Of a stretch of DNA of 64,000 bases, positions 50,285 through 58,899 are shown piece by piece. The position numbers were made by a program, and so were the translations under genes. The first letter of the stretch is position 1. Each line of letters opens with the position of its first letter. The notes beneath the pieces are model-generated. The model ran no database searches and had not been told where the DNA came from. It saw only the letters and a program-made list of their open reading frames with translations. Origin of the DNA: JAHFRG01 sp041495205. Lineage in GTDB: Bacteria; Pseudomonadota; Gammaproteobacteria; Burkholderiales; JAHFRG01. Location of the stretch: contig JBGQCF010000002.1 in the NCBI GenBank assembly GCA_041495205.1, positions 1 through 64,000 on the forward strand, read 5' to 3'.

Positions 50285-52540
50285 CTAGAACCGGTACGCG
50301 GCCGAGACTCCCAGCAGGAAAGTCCGGCCCGGCGCGGGCTCGTAATACCGCCCATTGCTCTCATTTACAATTACTGAGCCGACGTACTGGTGATGGAAGA
50401 TATTGTCGATTCTCCCGAACTCCTTTAGCACCAGCCTGCTCACCTCCTGTTTGAAGCCGATACGCCAGCTCGTCACCCCGTACCCATTGGCGTATTCGGT
50501 GTTGGTATCGTTTGCATAGAAGCGGCTGGAAGTGCGAACCTCCAGCGCGGTTGAAAAACTTCCATTGATGGTGGCCCAACCGAGCTCGCCGTAGAAGACA
50601 TGCCGCGGCACCCCGGGGATGCGGTTGCCGGCCGGAATCTGGGCAGTGTTGGTGCTTGGGAATACGCAGCCTGGCACTGGCTTGCAACTCGTGAAGGCAG
50701 AGTCGAAGTTCGCCGCAAGGTAGGTGTAGGATAACAACGCCGTGAAGCCCAGCGGCAGCCGGCTGTCCAAGCCAAGCTCGAGACCCTTGCGGCTGGTCTT
50801 GTCGACATTCTGGAATACCGACCGGCCGCTGGAGTTTTGCAGCACCGCCAATTCATCCTGCGTATTGATCTTGAACAACGCCAGATTCAGGCGGGTATCC
50901 GCGCCGATAAACACCTTGGTTCCGAGTTCGTAGTTCTCGCTTGTTGCCGGTCGAAGTGCAAAGTTGAGGCCCTGCGCATTCAGTTGGTAGGCTAGCTCAT
51001 TGAAGGTTGGTGTCTCAAAGCCTTTGCCGTAGTTTGCATATATGTTCAAGGTGGGTCGCGCCTTGAACATGATTCCCACTACCGGGCTGGTGTGGCTGTA
51101 CACGACTGACCCGCTGTCGTTGCCGTTGCTTAGAAAATTGTCAACGGACTGAAACGAAACCCGGCTGTGGCGTACTCCGGCGAGCACCGACCAGCGCTCT
51201 ACCGGCTCCCACTCACCTTGGATATATTGGTCAAAGTTGAATACGGAGTCGTCTTCATCGCGGCGCAGATTACCGACTACCCCCAACGCCGTGGGGCTCA
51301 AAGTCGGGCCGGTGAAGTTGTTGTAGCCCTTGCGCTTATCCAGCATGTACTCGTAGTTGATCCCCACTGTAAAGGTGAGAGGGCGTGAGGCGAGCTGCAT
51401 TTTTCGGCGCCATTGAGCGTCCACGCCGTCAAACTGCCTGTCCAGATCCACTACTGCGCCGGAGCTGGTGGAAGGGGTCTGCACGCCCGGCGTGACAGCC
51501 TGGAATTGAGTCACCTGGCGAGTTCCAAGATAACCCAGCATGCGAACCGTGTCTTGGTCCGTGAGCCTCTTCTCCCACACCAGCCCGCCCTGCAAGTTGG
51601 AAAAACTCTTGCGCGCGTTGAACAACTCGGCATTGGTTCCGGCCTGCTCGGGGTTCTGCAAAACCTGGGCCTTAGTCAGGCCAAGCGGGTCCAGCGCCTC
51701 GGGAGTATTGAGATAGTTGACTACCAGCGTCAGCGACGAGCCATCACCAGTTGCAAAGCTCAGCTTGCCATTGACGAGGTCTCTGCTCGCTGCGCTGTGA
51801 TCGCGGAAACCGTCCGTCCCGAAGTGGGAACCATCGAAGATATAGTTGAGCCGCCCGCTTTGGCCACCCAGCTTCAGCCCTTCACGCACGGCCTGGAAGT
51901 CGCCAAATTCCACGCTCGGTGTGGCGGTAAGTTGTTGCGGTCCGTCCTCGGTAAAAATTTGGATTACGCCGCCTGAGGAGTTGCCATACAACGCCGAAAA
52001 CGGACCGCGCAGAACCTCAATGCTGCGGGCCGACCCCAAGTCAAAATTGGATACCTGCCCCTGGCCGTCCGGCATGGTGGCTGGAATGCCGTCCGTGTAG
52101 AGTCGAATACCGCGCACGCCGAAGGTGGAGCGAGCGCCAATGCCGCGAATTGATATCTGCAGGTCCTGCGCGTAGTTCTGCCGGTTGTTGGCCACTACCC
52201 CGGGAACGGTCACCAGGCTTTCCGATAAATTGACTTGAGCCTGTCCTTCCTGAATCCGTTTCTGGTCTATTGAATCGATCGACGCAGGTACGTCGAAGCT
52301 CGGCTGTCCGACGCGCGTGGCAGTCACGACGACGGGCGAAAGTTCGATGTTTGCGTCGGACACCTGCTGCTCACCCTCGGCGGTGCCCGCTCTAATGACC
52401 GTGAAGAACAGGAAAAGGGAGAATGCGACGAGGCACCGCCTGGAACTGGCCTTCTTGTAAATGATTCCTCCCTGACCGACAACGACTCGATCGTAGTTAC
52501 TGTTAAGTTGCTTGAACCGGCAAGACCGGCCTGCCACCAT
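50285..52540 (-). CDS. TonB-dependent outer-membrane receptor, PqqU (YncD)-like
   Basis: A receptor of up to 751 residues. After a hydrophobic export segment comes the plug domain (VVTATRVGQPSFDVPASIDSID; NLSESLVTVPGVVANNRQNYAQD; SIRGIGARSTFGVRGIRLYTDGIPATMPDGQGQ; VEVLRGPFSALYGNSSGGVIQIF), then a 22-strand barrel ending in the Phe of AAYRF. The plug and the C-terminal YVGSVIVNESNGRYYEP agree closely with my memory of E. coli YncD/PqqU, which imports pyrroloquinoline quinone. The 5' end is uncertain: the ATG at 52540 has no ribosome-binding site, while GGGAGGA precedes ATC-ATT at codons 26-27. No TonB box is obvious. Confidence 0.85.
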   Translation of the reverse strand: MVAGRSCRFKQLNSNYDRVVVGQGGIIYKKASSRRCLVAFSLFLFFTVIRAGTAEGEQQVSDANIELSPVVVTATRVGQPSFDVPASIDSIDQKRIQEGQAQVNLSESLVTVPGVVANNRQNYAQDLQISIRGIGARSTFGVRGIRLYTDGIPATMPDGQGQVSNFDLGSARSIEVLRGPFSALYGNSSGGVIQIFTEDGPQQLTATPSVEFGDFQAVREGLKLGGQSGRLNYIFDGSHFGTDGFRDHSAASRDLVNGKLSFATGDGSSLTLVVNYLNTPEALDPLGLTKAQVLQNPEQAGTNAELFNARKSFSNLQGGLVWEKRLTDQDTVRMLGYLGTRQVTQFQAVTPGVQTPSTSSGAVVDLDRQFDGVDAQWRRKMQLASRPLTFTVGINYEYMLDKRKGYNNFTGPTLSPTALGVVGNLRRDEDDSVFNFDQYIQGEWEPVERWSVLAGVRHSRVSFQSVDNFLSNGNDSGSVVYSHTSPVVGIMFKARPTLNIYANYGKGFETPTFNELAYQLNAQGLNFALRPATSENYELGTKVFIGADTRLNLALFKINTQDELAVLQNSSGRSVFQNVDKTSRKGLELGLDSRLPLGFTALLSYTYLAANFDSAFTSCKPVPGCVFPSTNTAQIPAGNRIPGVPRHVFYGELGWATINGSFSTALEVRTSSRFYANDTNTEYANGYGVTSWRIGFKQEVSRLVLKEFGRIDNIFHHQYVGSVIVNESNGRYYEPAPGRTFLLGVSAAYRF

Positions 52541-52851
52541 AGTGAGCCAGTCATTTTTGAAGATTCAGAGGGAGGCGAAATTTGATTTAGATCAAATAAG
52601 CTGCGATTGGCATGGCGTAGGTTTTAAAATCATGAAGTTCATGAGCTCAATATGCGCAAATTATTTATGCATGCATCAGGAAAACCACCTTAACCGGATT
52701 TGCCGCCACACCGATTTGGCCCGCCCCCCTGGTCGAACGTACCAGCATGTGCAAGCCCGGGGCAGGCCGATTGTTTATTTGTCATGCAAAAAATAGTGTA
52801 ATATTTATATTGGCTTATCAACGAGAGCTAACCTGTATTCGTAACGACGCT
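52541..52851. other. Divergent TonB receptor-nrdJ regulatory region
   Basis: 311 bp of lower GC. It carries the perfect FNR-type box at 52582-52595 and, downstream toward nrdJ, AT-rich stretches (52621-52680, 52766-52825). I looked for a B12 riboswitch, expected for a B12-related receptor or reductase, and found no B12 box. No open frame here is credible. nrdJ has no strong ribosome-binding site; ACGAGAG lies well upstream of its ATG. Confidence 0.45.
52582..52595. promoter_or_regulatory. FNR/ANR-type binding site (TTGAT-N4-ATCAA)
   Basis: TTGATTTAGATCAA is a perfect match to the symmetric FNR consensus. Its centre is 264 bp upstream of the nrdJ ATG and 48 bp upstream of the annotated receptor start, so it could serve either gene. 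For nrdJ, a class II arrangement would put the transcript start near 52630, with TAGGTT (52618-52623) as a weak -10. Confidence 0.7.
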
Positions 52852-55689
52852 ATGGCCCAACAACTGGAACAAAAGACCGCGCTGCCTGACCAGGAAATCT
52901 GCCGCGAAGTCCTGCTCGAAAAATATGCGAAAGGCGGCGAACAATCAGTCAGGGAAGTGCGCTGGCGGGTCGCCATGGCGCTCGCGGCGGCCGAGCCTGA
53001 AGAAAAGCGCGCTCACTGGGAGAAACGCTTTCTTGAAGCAATGGAAGCCGGTTTCGTTCCCGCCGGGCGCATCAACTCCGCCGCCGGTATCCAAATGCAG
53101 GCGACGCTCATCAACTGTTTCGTGCAGCCGGTGGGTGATTCGATCTCCAAAGTCGTAGACGGCAAGCCAGGCATCTATGTTGCCTTACTCGAATCAGCCG
53201 AAACGATGCGCCGCGGCGGCGGCGTCGGCTATGATTTCTCGGCGATCCGCCCCAAGGGCGCGGAAGTGAAGGGCACGCACTCGCGCGCGAGCGGCCCGGT
53301 GTCGTACATGCGCGTGTTTGACCGCTCATGTGAGACAGTCGAGTCGGCCGGCGCGCGGCGCGGTGCGCAGATGGGCGTCTTACGTTGCGACCATCCCGAC
53401 ATCGAGGAATTTGTCCACGCCAAGGATACCGGCGACCTGGCCAACTTCAACATTTCTATTGGTGTTACCGACGCCTTCATGCATGCGGTTGAAAGCGATT
53501 CCGAGATCGAACTGGTCCATAAGGCGCAGCCCTATAGCGATCTGGTTGCTTCGGGCGCCTATCAACGAGATGACGGACTGTGGGTGTACCGCAAAGTCTT
53601 GGCGCGCGAGCTGTGGGATCAGATCATGCGCTCGACCTACGACCATGCCGAACCTGGGATCCTGTTCCTCGATCGCATCAACCGCGACAACAACCTCTAT
53701 TACTGCGAGACGGTCGAGGCCACCAACCCCTGTGCTGAGCAGCCGCTTCCGCCCTACGGCTGCTGCTGTCTTGGTTCGATCAACCTGACGAACTTCGTGC
53801 GTCTGCCATTCAGCGAAGAAGCGCGCTTTGATTTCGATGCGTTCGTGAAAGTAGTGAAGGTCGCAGTGCGGATGCTCGATAACGTGCTCGACGTCACAAC
53901 CTGGCCGCTTGAGGCGCAACACCGGGAGGCCATGAGCAAGCGCCGCGTGGGACTCGGCTTCCTCGGTCTCGGCGATGCGCTCATTATGCTGCGGCTGCGC
54001 TATGATTCCGTGGAAGCGCGCGCCATGGCTGCGAAAATTTCCGAGCACCTGCGCGACGCAGCCTACCGCGCTTCATCCGAACTTGCACGCGAGCGCGGTT
54101 CCTTCCCGCTGTTTAACGCCGACATGTATCTCTCGGGCGCAAGCTTTGCATCGCGCCTGCCGCAGGAGATCAAGGAGATGATTCGCAGGCACGGCCTGCG
54201 CAACAGCCACCTATTATCGATTGCTCCGACCGGCACCATCAGCCTCGCCTTCGCTGACAATGCCTCGAACGGGATTGAGCCGCCGTTTGCCTGGGCCTAC
54301 ACGCGGAAAAAACGCATGGCGGATGGCACGATGAAGGAGTTTCCGGTTGAGGATTACGCCTACCGGCAGTACCGTCATGCGGGTGGTGACAGGGAGAATC
54401 TGCCCGGGTATTTCGTCACGGCGCTTGATCTCTCGGCGGCAGCGCACAAGGAAATGGTCGCCGCGGTTGCGCCGTATATTGACTCGAGCATTTCCAAGAC
54501 CGTCAACATTCCCGAGACATATCCCTACGACGACTTCCAGTATCTCTACTTTGATGCTTGGAAGTCAGGGTTGAAGGGGCTGGCTACCTACCGGCCCAAT
54601 ACCGTGATTGGTTCGGTGCTGGCGCTGGACAAGCCCGCAAAGATTGGACCGCAGGATTTCGCCTCGAACGACGTCAATCGTCGCATTGAGATCAAGGCAG
54701 TGCCGGTTCCGGTGCTCGCGTCCCTGCGCTGGCCGGGCCGGCCAACCCTCACGGGGGGAAACCCCGCTTGGACCTATATGATCGAACATACCCACGGAAC
54801 ATTTGCGCTGTTTGTGGGCCATGTCGAGAACGAAGGTCGGGCCTTTCCCTTCGAGGTCTGGGTCAATGGCATTGAGCAACCGCGCGGGCTCGGAGCGCTA
54901 GCCAAGACACTCTCGATGGACATGCGCGCGAACGACCCGGCTTGGCTCAAGCTCAAGCTTGAGACCCTGGCCAAGACCGCAAGCGACGATGCCTTCGACA
55001 TGCCGTTTCCGCCGCACGGCGAGAAAAAGCGTATGCCGAGCGTAGTTTCGGCGCTTGCGCAGGTGGTGCGCTACCGCGTTGAGCAGCTCGGTGCGCTGGA
55101 TGAGCGAAAGACCGGCCCAGTGCTCGACGCCATGTTCAGCCTCAAGGAGCCCAAGACCGGCGCCGATGGCACCATGTCCTGGACCGTGGACGTGCTGAAT
55201 CCGCACACGGGAGACGATTTCGTGCTTGGCCTCAAGGAGATTACCCTTCCAGACGGCGTCACACGGCCCTATTCGATGTGGCTCTCAGGCGACTATCCGC
55301 GTTCTCTGGATGGGCTGTGCAAGATTCTGTCTCTCGACATGCGCGTGATTGATCCGGCCTGGATCGGCATGAAGCTGCGAAAGCTGCTGGATTTTCCCGA
55401 GCCGCTCGGAGATTTCATGGCTCCCGTACCGGCCAGTCGGCGCCAGATAAACTGGCCTTCAACCATTTCCTACGTCGCAGCTCTGATGATTCACCGTTAC
55501 GTTATGCTTGGCATTCTCAACGAAGACGGCGTGCCAATACAACAAATGGGAATCATGGAGGCGCCGCAGCGCGGCGCGACGCCGACGATGAAGGGCGGAC
55601 GTTGCAGCGAGTGCGGCAACTACGCCTTGATCAAGAAGGATGGCTGCGACTTCTGCACCGCCTGCGGGGCGGTGGGGGTTTGCGGATAA
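52852..55689 (+). CDS. nrdJ: Adenosylcobalamin-dependent (class II) ribonucleoside-diphosphate reductase
   Basis: A 945-residue reductase making deoxynucleotides with or without oxygen by generating a thiyl radical from B12. The redox and catalytic residues are Cys89 (LINCFVQP), Asn292-Cys294-Glu296 (TNPCAEQPL) and a cysteine of YGCCCLGS (304-306). The phosphate-binding PTGTISLAFADNASNGIEP follows. Two TSCPD domains occur in tandem (about 620-755 and 775-890), and the C-terminal CSECG...CDFCTACG is the redox/zinc tail. I set the start at MAQQLEQ; the frame is open 35 codons upstream. An FNR-type box lies upstream. No class I reductase is in the window. Confidence 0.95.
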   Translation: MAQQLEQKTALPDQEICREVLLEKYAKGGEQSVREVRWRVAMALAAAEPEEKRAHWEKRFLEAMEAGFVPAGRINSAAGIQMQATLINCFVQPVGDSISKVVDGKPGIYVALLESAETMRRGGGVGYDFSAIRPKGAEVKGTHSRASGPVSYMRVFDRSCETVESAGARRGAQMGVLRCDHPDIEEFVHAKDTGDLANFNISIGVTDAFMHAVESDSEIELVHKAQPYSDLVASGAYQRDDGLWVYRKVLARELWDQIMRSTYDHAEPGILFLDRINRDNNLYYCETVEATNPCAEQPLPPYGCCCLGSINLTNFVRLPFSEEARFDFDAFVKVVKVAVRMLDNVLDVTTWPLEAQHREAMSKRRVGLGFLGLGDALIMLRLRYDSVEARAMAAKISEHLRDAAYRASSELARERGSFPLFNADMYLSGASFASRLPQEIKEMIRRHGLRNSHLLSIAPTGTISLAFADNASNGIEPPFAWAYTRKKRMADGTMKEFPVEDYAYRQYRHAGGDRENLPGYFVTALDLSAAAHKEMVAAVAPYIDSSISKTVNIPETYPYDDFQYLYFDAWKSGLKGLATYRPNTVIGSVLALDKPAKIGPQDFASNDVNRRIEIKAVPVPVLASLRWPGRPTLTGGNPAWTYMIEHTHGTFALFVGHVENEGRAFPFEVWVNGIEQPRGLGALAKTLSMDMRANDPAWLKLKLETLAKTASDDAFDMPFPPHGEKKRMPSVVSALAQVVRYRVEQLGALDERKTGPVLDAMFSLKEPKTGADGTMSWTVDVLNPHTGDDFVLGLKEITLPDGVTRPYSMWLSGDYPRSLDGLCKILSLDMRVIDPAWIGMKLRKLLDFPEPLGDFMAPVPASRRQINWPSTISYVAALMIHRYVMLGILNEDGVPIQQMGIMEAPQRGATPTMKGGRCSECGNYALIKKDGCDFCTACGAVGVCG

Positions 55690-55798
55690 ACCATTCCGCG
55701 TTGCATCGACACGAGTTTGACGCGAATCGAATTAGTTGAACGAATGCCGGACTCCTGTCTGCAACTCGTTATTCAAATGGCTTGAGTACGGATCACGC

Positions 55799-56260
55799 AT
55801 GCATGATCTCGCTATTGCCCGTGCCCTTCATATCCTGTGCGTGGTGCTCTGGATCGGCGGCGTCGCGATGGTTACGCTGGTCCTCATTCCGGGCGTGATG
55901 GGCGAGCCGGACGCGTTCAAGCGATTCGAATCAATCGAGCGGCGCTTTGCAACCCAGTCAAGGATCACGGTATTGCTCGCCGGATTGTCGGGGCTTTACC
56001 TGGTTTGGCGGCTCGACCTGTGGGCACGATTTGCCGAGCTGCGGTTCTGGTGGATGCACGCCATGATCGCCGTTTGGCTGATTTTTGCCGCTGCACTGTA
56101 CGTGCTTGAACCGTTTTTCCTTCACGAGCGGTTGCGCTCCCGCGCATCACACGATCCGCGCGGAACCCTATTGCGGATTCAGCGGCTCCACTGGATTCTA
56201 CTGACCCTGAGCCTCCTAACGGTTGCGGGCGCCGTTGCCGGAAGTCACGGCGGATTCTGA
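55799..56260 (+). CDS. CopD/DUF2269-like four-helix membrane protein
   Basis: A 153-residue protein with about four membrane helices: ARALHILCVVLWIGGVAMVTLVLIP with an early His, SRITVLLAGLSGLYLVWRL, WWMHAMIAVWLIFAAALYVLEPFF with a second His, and HWILLTLSLLTVAGAVAGSHGG. Histidines placed in helices, as in CopD and cytochrome-b561-like proteins, suggest heme or copper binding. It is followed 3 bp later by a SirB-like gene and may form a unit with it. The start was chosen at MHDLAIARALH. Function unproven. Confidence 0.7.
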   Translation: MHDLAIARALHILCVVLWIGGVAMVTLVLIPGVMGEPDAFKRFESIERRFATQSRITVLLAGLSGLYLVWRLDLWARFAELRFWWMHAMIAVWLIFAAALYVLEPFFLHERLRSRASHDPRGTLLRIQRLHWILLTLSLLTVAGAVAGSHGGF

Positions 56261-56263
56261 TTC

Positions 56264-56653
56264 ATGGAATTCGCTTCACTCAAGGCAATTCACATCGGCA
56301 CAGCGGCGGTTTCTTACATTTTGTTCTTCGTGCGCGGCATTTGGATGCTGTCGGATTCGCCGCTGCTGTACCAGCGCTGGGTGCGCATCGTGCCACACGT
56401 CAACGATACGTTGCTGCTTGCGGCGGGAATTTGGATGACCATCATAATTCATCAATATCCGGGCACCCACGGCTGGCTCACTGCCAAGCTGGCCGGGTTG
56501 GTCCTCTATATCCTGCTGGGATTAGTGGCGCTGCGTCCCGGCAGGGCCAAGCGCGTGCGCGCCGCGGCCTGGGTTGCAGCTCAGATCGTGTTCGGCTACA
56601 TCGTCGCGGTTGCATTTAGTCACGATCCGCTTCCGTATTGCAGAGCGTGCTAA
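56264..56653 (+). CDS. SirB family membrane protein
   Basis: A 129-residue protein with four predicted helices: LKAIHIGTAAVSYILFFVRGIWML, a HVNDTLLLAAGIWMTIIIHQYP helix carrying conserved His and Asp, WLTAKLAGLVLYILLGLVAL, and AAWVAAQIVFGYIVAVAFSHDP. This is the layout of the SirB family (named for an invasion-gene regulator in Salmonella, but biochemically unknown). It begins three bases after the previous small membrane gene. Both have histidine-bearing helices, so a shared heme- or quinone-linked role is conceivable. Confidence 0.8.
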   Translation: MEFASLKAIHIGTAAVSYILFFVRGIWMLSDSPLLYQRWVRIVPHVNDTLLLAAGIWMTIIIHQYPGTHGWLTAKLAGLVLYILLGLVALRPGRAKRVRAAAWVAAQIVFGYIVAVAFSHDPLPYCRAC

Positions 56654-56832
56654 ACTTAAATTCCTGGTGTCAATAACCGATGCGGATGTGCCACGAAGCC
56701 TTTGGACTGTTAAGCGCAGAGCTTAACCAGTGTTCGTTGACAGTCCAGCTTGTGATTGATAGATTGAGGCGGAATTGACGTACAATCCAGTCGGAACTGC
56801 CGCCATGTCTTTTTTCTTCAAAGGGACACCCA

Positions 56833-57276
56833 ATGTATAAAAGGATACTGCTGCCCATTGACAGCAGCAGCACGTCGGCACGGGCTTTGGCCGAATCGAT
56901 TAAACTGGCTTCGGAAATGAAGTCCAAGCTGCGCATCGTGCACGTGGTGAAGGTCGGCGTGCCAATCGATGACGACCTCGAAGGTATTATTGATGTCGGC
57001 GAACTTACGCAGAAGCTGCGCCATTTGGGGCAAACCTTGCTGGACAAGGCAGTTGAGACAGCCCGCCGGGCCGGCGTAGAGCCGGAAACCGGATTGCTGG
57101 ACGCGAAAAAAAACCGCGTCGCAGTTGTCCTCGGGGAAGAGACGGCAAGGTGGCAAGCCGACTTGGTTGTCATGGGCACACACGGGAGAGTTGGTTTCGA
57201 ATACTTGTTGATGGGAAGCGTAGCGGAAGAGTTTATTCGCGTTGCCAATGCGCCTATCCTGCTTGTCCATGGGTAG
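56833..57276 (+). CDS. Universal stress protein (UspA family, ATP-binding type)
   Basis: A 147-residue UspA-fold protein. It begins MYKRILLPIDSSSTSARALAESIKLA, with the acidic residue after the first strand, and ends in the ATP motif GTHGRVGFEYLLMGS (G-x2-G-x9-G-S) before VAEEFIRVANAPILLVHG. Such proteins bind ATP and support survival during growth arrest or oxygen limitation. An AAAGGGA site precedes the start. It is the first of two Usp genes in this region. Confidence 0.93.
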   Translation: MYKRILLPIDSSSTSARALAESIKLASEMKSKLRIVHVVKVGVPIDDDLEGIIDVGELTQKLRHLGQTLLDKAVETARRAGVEPETGLLDAKKNRVAVVLGEETARWQADLVVMGTHGRVGFEYLLMGSVAEEFIRVANAPILLVHG

Positions 57277-57394
57277 TTACGGCAGCCCACGACCAGCCAT
57301 AAAAGTCGGAGCAATGATTCGGGGCTGATCGGTTTTCCGGCCGCAGACGTGCGCAGCTACGGCATGAATTGTTGCGCAGGTATCTCCATTCCTT

Positions 57395-57408
57395 TTGACT
57401 TAAATCAA
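57395..57408 (+). promoter_or_regulatory. FNR/ANR-type binding site upstream of the CBS-protein gene
   Basis: TTGACTTAAATCAA matches the FNR consensus with one mismatch (TTGAC for TTGAT). Its centre at 57401.5 puts a class II transcript start near 57443, and TAACGT at 57431-57436 is correctly placed as a -10. That would give a leader of about 100 nt before the CBS gene. Confidence 0.65.
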
Positions 57409-57545
57409 ATCCATATCGCTTGTGAAGAGCTAACGTGTGCTGAGTGTAAGCAATTATGGCTGAGTGTTCACGGCGCATTGAAATAGGTCAAAGCAGAGTT
57501 CGGCTTGAGTGATCACAATTAACCTGTTCTAGAAGAGGAATTACT

Positions 57546-58004
57546 ATGGCAATTGGAGAAATCTGCAGCCGCGAAGTATTATTTGCACGCAGAGACACAA
57601 CCGTAAAGGCGGCAGCGGCGCTGATGCGTGAGTCCCACATAGGAAGTATCATAGTTGTAGACGAACCCAACGGGAAGCGCATCCCTGCAGGGATCCTGAC
57701 GGATCGGGATATCGTGGTAGCGGTGGTTGCGCTCGGGCTTGACCCGAATGCTATTCAGGTCGGCGATGTCATGGGTCAAGAACTCTTGGCAGTGCGCGAG
57801 GATGCGGGAGTGGCGGAAACGGTGGAGCTCATGCGGATGAAAGGTGTGCGGCGCCTGCCGGTAACCGACGCCGCGGGCGCGCTGGTCGGCATCATTGCGG
57901 CCGATGACATCCTGACGCTGCTCGCGGAAGAAATGTCGGCGCTCGCGAAAATGATTTCGCGCGAGCACAAGCGCGAGGAAAAAATGAGGCGAAGTGGCTC
58001 CTAA
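57546..58004 (+). CDS. Two-CBS-domain protein
   Basis: A 152-residue protein made of one Bateman module. CBS1 is ICSREVLFARRDTTVKAAAALMRESHIGSIIVVDEPNGKRIPAGILTDRDIV; CBS2 is VMGQELLAVREDAGVAETVELMRMKGVRRLPVTDAAGALVGIIAADDIL. A charged C-terminal helix (EEMSALAKMISREHKREEKMRR) follows. Each CBS carries the G-I-x-T/A-x-x-D nucleotide-binding signature, so it probably senses AMP/ATP. It lies 11 bp before the ribosome-hibernation gene, which is likely in the same transcript, under the FNR-type box. Confidence 0.9.
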   Translation: MAIGEICSREVLFARRDTTVKAAAALMRESHIGSIIVVDEPNGKRIPAGILTDRDIVVAVVALGLDPNAIQVGDVMGQELLAVREDAGVAETVELMRMKGVRRLPVTDAAGALVGIIAADDILTLLAEEMSALAKMISREHKREEKMRRSGS

Positions 58005-58014
58005 GCGGTAGAGC

Positions 58015-58380
58015 GTGCAAACACCACTGCAAATCGTCTTTCACGGGATCAGTCACTCGGATGCGCTCGAGGCCCATATCCGTGAAAAAGCTGAAAAGCT
58101 GGACTCATTTCATGCGCACCTGATGCGCTGCCAGGTCACCGTCGAGCAGCCTCACAAGCATAAACACCAGGGCAATTGCTTCAATGTGCGGATCGCCTTG
58201 CACGTGCCGGGTGACGTGATCGTAGTGAATCACGACGCCCACGAAGATGTCTATGTCGCCCTGCGCGATGCTTTTGACGCGGCCGGCCGGCAACTCGAAG
58301 ACAGCATTCGTCGGATGCGTGGCGATGTAAAGCACCACCAAGGACAGCCACGCAGCGGCGGTGAGACAAGCTCACAATAA
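58015..58380 (+). CDS. Short ribosome hibernation factor (HPF/RaiA family)
   Basis: A 121-residue S30AE-fold protein that would bind the 30S decoding site and silence ribosomes in growth arrest. It reads LQIVFHGISHSDALEAHIREKAEKLDSF, CQVTVEQPHKHKHQGNCFNVRIALHVPG and VNHDAHEDVYVALRDAFDAAGRQLEDSIRR. It lacks the long-HPF C-terminal domain. A His/Gly/Ser-rich tail of about 20 residues is unusual. It starts at GTG. It is probably a second, low-oxygen-specific copy, because the usual hpf gene lies beside rpoN, which is not here. Confidence 0.88.
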   Translation: MQTPLQIVFHGISHSDALEAHIREKAEKLDSFHAHLMRCQVTVEQPHKHKHQGNCFNVRIALHVPGDVIVVNHDAHEDVYVALRDAFDAAGRQLEDSIRRMRGDVKHHQGQPRSGGETSSQ

Positions 58381-58401
58381 CCAGTAAACGTCAGGATTAC
58401 C

Positions 58402-58899
58402 ATGAACAAAAAGGAACCCAGAGCCCATCGCCACCATCATCGTGATCGTCAGATCGATGAAGTCGTGCACGATCCGTATCAGGCGCGCTCCAAGCCACCG
58501 GAGCCGGCAGCGTGCCCCAAGTGCGGTATCGTGTTTCACGAAGGCCGCTGGCAGAGATTGCCGCGCCCCGCTGCTGCCCATGACCATGTCTGCCCGGCAT
58601 GCCGCCGAACGGAAGATCACTATCCCGCCGGTTACGTGACACTCAGTGGCAAGTTCTTGACCATCCACCACGAAGAAATTATGCAACTCGTCCGAAATGA
58701 AGAAACAAACGAAAACTCGGAGCACCCGCTGCAGCGGATAATGGGAATTGAAGACCAGCCTGACAAGATTGTGATCACCATCACTGACGTGCACCTTGCG
58801 CGCCGCATCGGCGAAGCCGTGCACCACGCCTACCAGGGTGATCTTGACGTCAAATACAGCCCGGACGAATACGTGGTGCGCGTCAGCTGGAGCAGGTAA
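58402..58899 (+). CDS. BCAM0308-type zinc-ribbon protein
   Basis: A 165-residue protein: a basic His-rich N-terminus (RAHRHHHRDRQIDEVVHDPY), then two CxxC pairs, ACPKCGIVFHEGRW and CPACRRTEDHYPAGYVTL, which would bind one zinc, then HHEEIMQLVRNEE and a C-terminal alpha/beta domain (ITDVHLARRIGEAVHHAYQGDLDVKYSPDEYVVRVSWSR). The zinc module recalls NMD3-type ribosome-export proteins. I recognise the type as BCAM0308, named from the low-oxygen-activated locus of Burkholderia cenocepacia; its function is unknown. It follows the hibernation factor by 21 bp with an AGGA site. Confidence 0.75.
   Translation: MNKKEPRAHRHHHRDRQIDEVVHDPYQARSKPPEPAACPKCGIVFHEGRWQRLPRPAAAHDHVCPACRRTEDHYPAGYVTLSGKFLTIHHEEIMQLVRNEETNENSEHPLQRIMGIEDQPDKIVITITDVHLARRIGEAVHHAYQGDLDVKYSPDEYVVRVSWSR

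Noticed and set aside
52541..52851. A cobalamin riboswitch ahead of nrdJ or the receptor
   Set aside because: I looked for the B12 box and the conserved core on both strands and found neither.
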